The notes under the pieces are model-generated. The model was given only the letters and a program-made list of their open reading frames with translations. It made no database searches and had not been told where the DNA came from. The position numbers were made by a program, and so were the translations under genes. Shown here piece after piece: positions 59,295 to 64,000 of a stretch of 64,000 nt of DNA. Source of the DNA: Flavobacteriales bacterium. GTDB lineage: Bacteria; Bacteroidota; Bacteroidia; NS11-12g; UBA9320. Where the stretch lies: assembly GCA_020635455.1 (NCBI GenBank), contig JACJZT010000006.1:180354-244353 (forward strand). Reading direction: 5' to 3'. Each line of letters begins with the position of its first letter. The first letter of the stretch is position 1.

Positions 59295-61172
59295 GTGAAT
59301 TTAAAAATACTCCCATTTTTCGTACTGATTCTTACTTTTTCTTTTGTAGAAGGCCAGTCAGACTATAAATATCAATCCAAGGATATTGTTTCACCTAAAC
59401 TTCAAACCGGGAACTTTGGTAAAAATGCAGACCGTATCCTTCAATTTACCGAAGATATTGTAGCGCCTTCTCCTTCGGGAGATTATCTCAAAGCCAAACA
59501 AATCGTCAATAAACAAAGAGAAAAGTATTACGACCAGTTGAGGAAATCCTCAAGGGTTCTGGATAATTTCAGCGTTACCGAACCTGAACTGGAAAAAGAT
59601 TTTGATGGACAGGAAATTGGAAGCCGGGGAATTCCCAACGACAATCATATAGCTGTCTCCAAAGGTGGAATGGTAGTAAGCGTTCAAAATTCTTCCATTC
59701 GGGTTCTTGATGAAGGCGGTAACACACTTTTGTACAAAACTCTTTTTCAATTTGCCCGTGGCGAAGTATTGGGATTTACCAATTATTGCTACGACCCCAA
59801 GGTTGTGTATGATCCGCAGGCAGACCGGTTTATTTTGTTTTTTCTTCATGAAAGTAAAGTGGCATCAAATTTTGGCGTAATTGCATTTACCGAGTCAAAT
59901 GACCCTGCCGGCGCCTGGCATTTTTATAAAATACCCGGCAATCCGCTGTTAAATGATAAATGGAGCGATTACCCTATTCTTGCGATTTCGGCAGAAGATG
60001 TATTTGTAACCTTGAATCTGTTGACCGAAGGTATGGATTGGAGAGATGGGTTCAATCAAAGTTTGATTTGGCAGATGAATAAGAAAAGCGGGTATGATGG
60101 TGAAGATTCTTTAAAACAAAGGGTTTACTATGATATCCGGTATAAAGATAAGGCAATTTGGAGTATTTGTCCGGTTCAGGGAGGGTTCATGCCAAGCAAC
60201 CCCGAAATGTACTTTTTATCCGTAAGACCGGGCGATCTGGAGAATGATACCTTGTTTGTTCACAAATTGAGCAATACGCTAAGCAGCAATTCTGCGATCC
60301 TGAGTCTTAAGATACTTAAAGCCGATCAAACCTATGGTGTACCGCCGGTTGCACCTCAGCCAACCGGTTACGACACTCTGCAAACCAATGATACCAGAGT
60401 TCTGTCAGCCATCTTTCACCAAGGTAAGATCCAATATGTGCAGACTTCTGTTATAAAACCTTATTATCATTCTGGTATACTTCACGGTATGTTTGATACT
60501 GAAAAAAGTGAAGAAGTAGAAATAAATTTTATCGGCAATGACTCAAGTGATTTTGCCTATCCCTCCATCTGTTATGCCGGTGGAGGCTCAGCCTCAGACC
60601 AGACCTCTGTGATTACGTTTTCCCATGTAACCTCACATAAGTTTCCGGGAACTTCTGCAGTACTTCATTCAAGAATTGGTAATTTTAAATCTGGTTTCTC
60701 CAACCCCCTTATCATTAAGGAAGGGGTAAAAGGAATTGAGAGGCTACCTTTTGAGCAGGTTAAACACGAAAGATGGGGCGATTATACCGGAATACAATAT
60801 CAGTACAATGATCCCGGAATTGTTTGGCTTGTTGGAAGTTACGGTAACGAAAATGCTCTAAATGGAACTTGGATCGGCAAGCTTAATGTAAAGAATGGAA
60901 TTCAGGTAGCTACTGATTTTTTCACACCTGTATATCCGAATCCGAGTTCAGGGAAAACAGTACTTACCTTTTATCAATCAAATGGTAAAAAACTGAAAGG
61001 TGTCCTCTCAGACGACAATGGTAAAGTGGTTTCGGTACTGTTCGACACGTATTATACATCCGGCTATCATGAGATCGATTTTCAAATGGATGAATTGTCT
61101 TCAGGGCTTTATTTTATTATGGTTACTGATGAATCGAACAGGAAAGTGTTTTCATCTCGAATATTGAAATGA
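59295..61172 (+). CDS. T9SS-secreted beta-propeller-like protein, GTG start
   Basis: A 625-residue secreted protein with signal peptide to about 21 (FVEG-Q). The central part (about 110-520) consists of repeated beta-rich blocks (NDNHIAVSKGGMVVSVQNS, YDPKVVYDPQADRFILFFLHES, DYPILAISAEDVFVTLNLL, GNWTGIQYQYNDPGIVWLVGS-like) consistent with a propeller. The C-terminus is a T9SS type A domain (TPVYPNPSSGKTVLTFYQ, GLYFIMVTDESN). The start is GTG at 59295; no in-frame ATG precedes the signal. Its stop overlaps the truB ATG (ATGA), which links this surface-protein gene to a tRNA-modification gene. Confidence 0.85.
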   Translation: MNLKILPFFVLILTFSFVEGQSDYKYQSKDIVSPKLQTGNFGKNADRILQFTEDIVAPSPSGDYLKAKQIVNKQREKYYDQLRKSSRVLDNFSVTEPELEKDFDGQEIGSRGIPNDNHIAVSKGGMVVSVQNSSIRVLDEGGNTLLYKTLFQFARGEVLGFTNYCYDPKVVYDPQADRFILFFLHESKVASNFGVIAFTESNDPAGAWHFYKIPGNPLLNDKWSDYPILAISAEDVFVTLNLLTEGMDWRDGFNQSLIWQMNKKSGYDGEDSLKQRVYYDIRYKDKAIWSICPVQGGFMPSNPEMYFLSVRPGDLENDTLFVHKLSNTLSSNSAILSLKILKADQTYGVPPVAPQPTGYDTLQTNDTRVLSAIFHQGKIQYVQTSVIKPYYHSGILHGMFDTEKSEEVEINFIGNDSSDFAYPSICYAGGGSASDQTSVITFSHVTSHKFPGTSAVLHSRIGNFKSGFSNPLIIKEGVKGIERLPFEQVKHERWGDYTGIQYQYNDPGIVWLVGSYGNENALNGTWIGKLNVKNGIQVATDFFTPVYPNPSSGKTVLTFYQSNGKKLKGVLSDDNGKVVSVLFDTYYTSGYHEIDFQMDELSSGLYFIMVTDESNRKVFSSRILK

Positions 61173-61840
61173 TCGATTTTCAAGAAGGTCAATTGATTTT
61201 GATCGATAAGCCATTTGGTAAAACATCCTTTCAGGCAGTGAAGTTTGTTAAAAATCAAGTCAAGGTTAAAAAAGTAGGGCATGCCGGAACTCTTGATCCT
61301 TTGGCTACAGGATTGTTGATCATCTGTACCGGAAAATGGACCAAAAAGATCACCGGATTGCAATTGCAGGAAAAAGAATACACCGGAACCCTTTACCTGG
61401 GGGCGACCCGGCCATCTTTTGACATGGAAACCGAAATTGATGAATATTTTGATCTGGATGGAATGAGTGAAGAAAAGTTGCAAAATGCAGCGAGGAGCCT
61501 TAGCGGTTTTATCCTCCAGACCCCACCGGTTTATTCTGCGGTTAAGCTAAATGGGAAAAGGGCTTATGAAAGCGCAAGAAGCGGCGAAAATATAGAATTG
61601 AAACCGAGAGAGGTTGAAGTAAAAGAATTTCAAATTACAAGGATCGATCTTCCTGAGGTCGATTTTAGAATAGTATGCAGTAAAGGGACTTACATTCGGA
61701 CACTGGTTTCTGATTTTGGTAAAATACTCAATAACGGAGCTTATTTATCTGCACTTCGAAGAACCAGGATAGGGGACTATAAGGTAGAAGACGCTCATAC
61801 TTATGAAGCCTTTCGTAACTGGGTCGGATCCGAATTGTAA
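61169..61840 (+). CDS. truB: tRNA pseudouridine(55) synthase
   Basis: TruB converts U55 in the T-loop of tRNAs. Blocks: LILIDKPFGKTSFQAV, VKKVGHAGTLDPLATGLLIICTGK with the catalytic Asp in TLDP, EYTGTLYLGATRPSFDMETE, TPPVYSAVKLNGKRAYESAR and CSKGTYIRTLVSDFGK. Its 223 residues are slightly shorter than the E. coli enzyme; the C-terminal PUA domain is absent, as in many Bacteroidota. Its ATG overlaps the TGA of the preceding T9SS gene. ribF follows on the same strand after 78 bases. Confidence 0.95.
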   Translation: MIDFQEGQLILIDKPFGKTSFQAVKFVKNQVKVKKVGHAGTLDPLATGLLIICTGKWTKKITGLQLQEKEYTGTLYLGATRPSFDMETEIDEYFDLDGMSEEKLQNAARSLSGFILQTPPVYSAVKLNGKRAYESARSGENIELKPREVEVKEFQITRIDLPEVDFRIVCSKGTYIRTLVSDFGKILNNGAYLSALRRTRIGDYKVEDAHTYEAFRNWVGSEL

Positions 61841-61898
61841 AACAAGAGATCGGTCTGATTATCATGAATTCGAATGTAAAGGAAGGCATGATTTTATG

Positions 61899-61906
61899 TA
61901 CTTTTG
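61899..61906 (+). promoter_or_regulatory. Putative -7 box of ribF
   Basis: TACTTTTG, 12 bases upstream of the ATG at 61919. It overlaps the TTG at 61904 that could otherwise be taken as an alternative ribF start. No -33 TTG at the usual spacing, and no FMN riboswitch is visible here. Confidence 0.4.
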
Positions 61907-61918
61907 CAAATTCCTCCA

Positions 61919-62848
61919 ATGCAGGTAATTAACGACCTTTCAACTTTTAAAAACACAAAAACAGCAATTGTTACACAGGGTACCTTTGATGGTGTTCATT
62001 CAGGACACGCGCAAATACTTTCAAATATTGTGAGCGTTGCCAGGGAATCCGACGGTTCATCGATACTTATAACATTTCACCCTCATCCCCGGCATGTATT
62101 ATTCAATCCTGATAATAAAATACAGCTTCTTACCAGCTTTGATGAAAAGGTTGAGTTGTTGAGTAAAACAGGGTTGGATTACCTAATTGTATTACCCTTT
62201 GATGAAGCCTTCTCCAAAATGGATGCCTTTCATTTTGTGAGAGATATTCTGGTACACAAGATCGGAATGAATAAAATGATCGTTGGTTACGATCACCGTT
62301 TTGGCCGAAACAGAGAAGGGTCTTTTCAGGATCTTATAGAATATTCACAATTGTTTAACTATGAAGTTTCTGAAATACCCCCACATGATATTGATGAAGC
62401 AATTGTTAGTTCAACAAAAATTCGTAGTAGTCTTTTAAGCGGAGATCTTGAGACAGCAACGTCTTTTTTAGGTCGAAAATATTCATTATTCGGAAAAGTG
62501 ATTCACGGCAAGAATCTTGGACATGAGCTCGGGTACCCAACTGCAAATTTGGATGTTCGGGATCCAAACAAATTAATTCCATTAGATGGAGTTTATGCTG
62601 TAGAAGTGGAACATCGCGGTAAGCGCTATACAGGGATGTTGAACATTGGAAACAATCCTACCATTGAAGGTGCAGAAAGGAGTATTGAAGTGCATATTTT
62701 TGATTTCAATAAGGATATTTATGATGAGGAATTAAAAGTTGATTTTGTAAAAAGAATGAGGGATGAAATAAAGTTCAATGACCTCGTAGAACTGAAAGAG
62801 CAGTTGAAATCGGATGAAATTATCGCAAGAAATATTCTTGAAGGGTAA
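61919..62848 (+). CDS. ribF: Bifunctional riboflavin kinase / FAD synthetase
   Basis: RibF phosphorylates riboflavin to FMN and adenylates it to FAD. The N-terminal nucleotidyltransferase domain has QGTFDGVHSGHAQIL (H-x-G-H) and the ISSTKIRSSL-type motif (IVSSTKIRSSLLSG); the C-terminal kinase domain has the phosphate-binding LGHELGYPTANL block and NIGNNPTIEGAERSIEVHIFDF. Its 309 residues are of family length. The start is ATG 61919; the TTG 15 bases earlier falls inside a -7 box. It follows truB, a common bacterial neighbour, and lies 4 bases before the M23 peptidase gene. Confidence 0.95.
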   Translation: MQVINDLSTFKNTKTAIVTQGTFDGVHSGHAQILSNIVSVARESDGSSILITFHPHPRHVLFNPDNKIQLLTSFDEKVELLSKTGLDYLIVLPFDEAFSKMDAFHFVRDILVHKIGMNKMIVGYDHRFGRNREGSFQDLIEYSQLFNYEVSEIPPHDIDEAIVSSTKIRSSLLSGDLETATSFLGRKYSLFGKVIHGKNLGHELGYPTANLDVRDPNKLIPLDGVYAVEVEHRGKRYTGMLNIGNNPTIEGAERSIEVHIFDFNKDIYDEELKVDFVKRMRDEIKFNDLVELKEQLKSDEIIARNILEG

Positions 62849-62852
62849 CTAA

Positions 62853-63866
62853 ATGAAAAAACGAATTGAAATAAAGTTTACACTTTTTTTGATCCTTTTC
62901 TTACTGATGAATAGTTCTGTTTTTTCACAAACGGAAGAATCTGAAAACATGGATTCGGAAGATTCGGTCGAATTTTTTGAACACATAGAAATGGAGGACT
63001 TTTCAGGCTCCCAAAGACTATGGGATAGCACAGATATGGGATTGATGCAGAGTTATCTGGTGGATGGCAGCAGCAAGTGCATTCAATTGGTCGATCGTGA
63101 TCATTGTGGTTTTATGACCCCTTGCAAAGGATTGATAACAAGTAATTTTGGTTGGCGATGGGGTAGGTTGCATGCAGGTATTGACATTGATCTGGAAACA
63201 GGCGATCCCGTCGTTGCCGCATTTGATGGAATTGTACGCAAAGCCGGATGGAATGGAGGTTATGGGTATTTTGCGATCATCAGTCATTTTAATGGACTGG
63301 AAACCCTTTACGGTCATTTATCCAAACTGCAGATTCAGGTGCTTCAGGCAGTTAAGTCAGGTCAGATAATCGGCTTAGGAGGAAATACAGGAAAAAGCAG
63401 AGGCTCTCATTTGCATTTTGAAGTTCGGTATATGGGTCAGCCAATGAATCCAAAACTTCTGATAAATTTTAATGAATTCGATCTAAAGTCATACTACATT
63501 GATGTAGATCATTCTTCAACCTTTTCGAGATCAAATTACATAAACGAATCTCCTAATTTATTGACGGTAATGAATGATTCTGCTTACAGAAGGCTCGAGG
63601 CTAATTATGAAGCAAACAGAATTAAAAAACAAAGGGAAAAAGAAAAAGCCCGAAAAGAATATTTAAAAAAGAAAAAACAGCAACAATCTCGGATCACCAA
63701 AGAAAAGTATAAAAATTCGAAAGTAATGTACCATACCGTTAGAAGCGGAGAATCACTTTATATCATTGCAAAAAAATACGGAATATCGGTTTCTTATATT
63801 TGTCAATTAAACAATATAAATCCTTCGGATATTATCAGGCCCGGAAAAAAATTAAAAGTAAAATAA
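62853..63866 (+). CDS. M23 metallopeptidase with C-terminal LysM domain
   Basis: A 337-residue secreted peptidoglycan endopeptidase. Signal to about 25 (VFSQ). M23 domain about 90-205: NFGWRWGRLHAGIDI gives the first zinc His and Asp, and SHLHFEVRYM the HLH motif with the second His. A basic Lys/Arg-rich linker (about 245-285) leads to a LysM domain at the C-terminus (YHTVRSGESLYIIAKKYGISVSYICQLNNI). LysM binds glycan and the M23 domain cuts peptide cross-links. It starts 4 bases after ribF and is probably cotranscribed. Confidence 0.93.
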   Translation: MKKRIEIKFTLFLILFLLMNSSVFSQTEESENMDSEDSVEFFEHIEMEDFSGSQRLWDSTDMGLMQSYLVDGSSKCIQLVDRDHCGFMTPCKGLITSNFGWRWGRLHAGIDIDLETGDPVVAAFDGIVRKAGWNGGYGYFAIISHFNGLETLYGHLSKLQIQVLQAVKSGQIIGLGGNTGKSRGSHLHFEVRYMGQPMNPKLLINFNEFDLKSYYIDVDHSSTFSRSNYINESPNLLTVMNDSAYRRLEANYEANRIKKQREKEKARKEYLKKKKQQQSRITKEKYKNSKVMYHTVRSGESLYIIAKKYGISVSYICQLNNINPSDIIRPGKKLKVK

Positions 63867-63984
63867 GGTTTTGTAATTGAAAGGCTAAGGTTTAATTTCG
63901 CGTTTCCTTTTTAGGATGTAGAAATTTGCCAGATTTGTTAAGGAAAGCATGTCGAATTAACAATCTGGTCTATAAAGAAAGAAT
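63867..63984 (+). other. Intergenic region with inverted repeat before a tRNA gene
   Basis: Contains CCAGATTTGTT (63929-63939) and AACAATCTGG (63959-63968), which pair with one bulged base around a 19-base loop. No U-run follows, so it is not a simple terminator. It may be a promoter-region structure of the tRNA at the window edge; nothing else is recognised. Confidence 0.3.
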
Positions 63985-64000
63985 GGGGGGTTAGCTCAGC
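63985..64000 (+). tRNA. tRNA gene, 5' end only
   Basis: GGGGGGT-TA-GCTCAGC reads as a 7-base acceptor strand, U8-A9 and the start of the D-stem (GCTC-AG). The rest lies beyond the window, so the anticodon is unknown; an Ala- or Ile-like tRNA would fit this beginning but cannot be fixed. Confidence 0.65.

Noticed and set aside
61841..61918. Possible FMN riboswitch before ribF
   Set aside because: The spacer is under 80 bases and shows none of the conserved FMN-element sequence; only a -7 box is seen.
1..64000. CRISPR arrays, insertion sequences, integrases, phage genes
   Set aside because: No regularly spaced repeats, transposase, integrase or phage structural gene was found in any reading frame.

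Overview
The window is a chromosomal stretch of a Bacteroidota bacterium. The signs are five secreted proteins with type IX secretion (T9SS) C-terminal domains, many lipoproteins whose cysteine is followed by charged residues, a Bacteroidota-type putative porin, DUF5723 and DUF6427 proteins, a CarboxypepD_reg/TonB receptor, and repeated TAnnTTTG -7 boxes just upstream of genes. Non-ATG starts (mostly TTG) are frequent. The class cannot be fixed from sequence alone; the gene content would fit a Saprospiria/Chitinophagia/Sphingobacteriia-like aerobe. I see no phage, insertion sequence, CRISPR or plasmid signature; this looks like core and family-specific chromosome.

Layout. 1-3304 (+): end of a secreted protein, a beta-lactamase-fold lipoprotein and a miniature MltG-like lipoprotein. 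3484-8227 (-): cytochrome oxidase operon coxB (with a fused cytochrome c domain)-coxA-ctaA. 8415-11775: a glycosyltransferase, dapD, a TSUP transporter and a DUF1801 protein. 12076-15634 (-): a T9SS cargo protein, a phytanoyl-CoA dioxygenase-like protein and a small lipoprotein. 15690-23430 (-): a tightly packed six-gene operon of cell-envelope proteins: two lipoproteins with LGR-P/DEY repeats, a Tat-exported DUF1501 protein, a CX4CH haem-site lipoprotein, a DGDGD lipoprotein and a 1184-residue T9SS type B protein. 23599-30149: an S9 peptidase, a LamG/T9SS protein and a porin. 30264-34703 (+): an oxidase/LtaS-like/FAD-protein operon. 34710-41222 (-): uvrC, frr, DUF6427, a secreted protein and an APC permease. 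41372-42526 (+): transglutaminase-like and SHOCT proteins. 42588-45699 (-): sixA, a large OmpA protein and DUF423. 45753-48804 (+): a lipoprotein and DUF5723. 48799-57673 (-): a second LtaS-like protein, a SulP-carbonic anhydrase fusion, a serine-less alpha/beta hydrolase and a TonB receptor. 57778-63866 (+): GT39, a T9SS protein, truB, ribF and an M23/LysM peptidase. A tRNA gene begins at the right edge.

How genes work together. Envelope and surface functions dominate: cell-wall cutting (mini-MltG, M23/LysM), surface adhesin-like T9SS cargo, outer-membrane uptake (TonB receptor, porin) and headgroup transfer (two LtaS-like enzymes). Core metabolism is represented by haem-copper oxidase with haem A synthesis, lysine/DAP synthesis, flavin synthesis, translation (frr, truB) and DNA repair (uvrC). 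The best candidate for an undescribed system is the six-gene operon at 15690-23430. It resembles a reduced, secreted Bacteroidota counterpart of the DUF1549/DUF1501/haem gene sets common in Planctomycetes, combined with a giant surface protein. All functional statements rest on reading motifs by eye; no database search was run.
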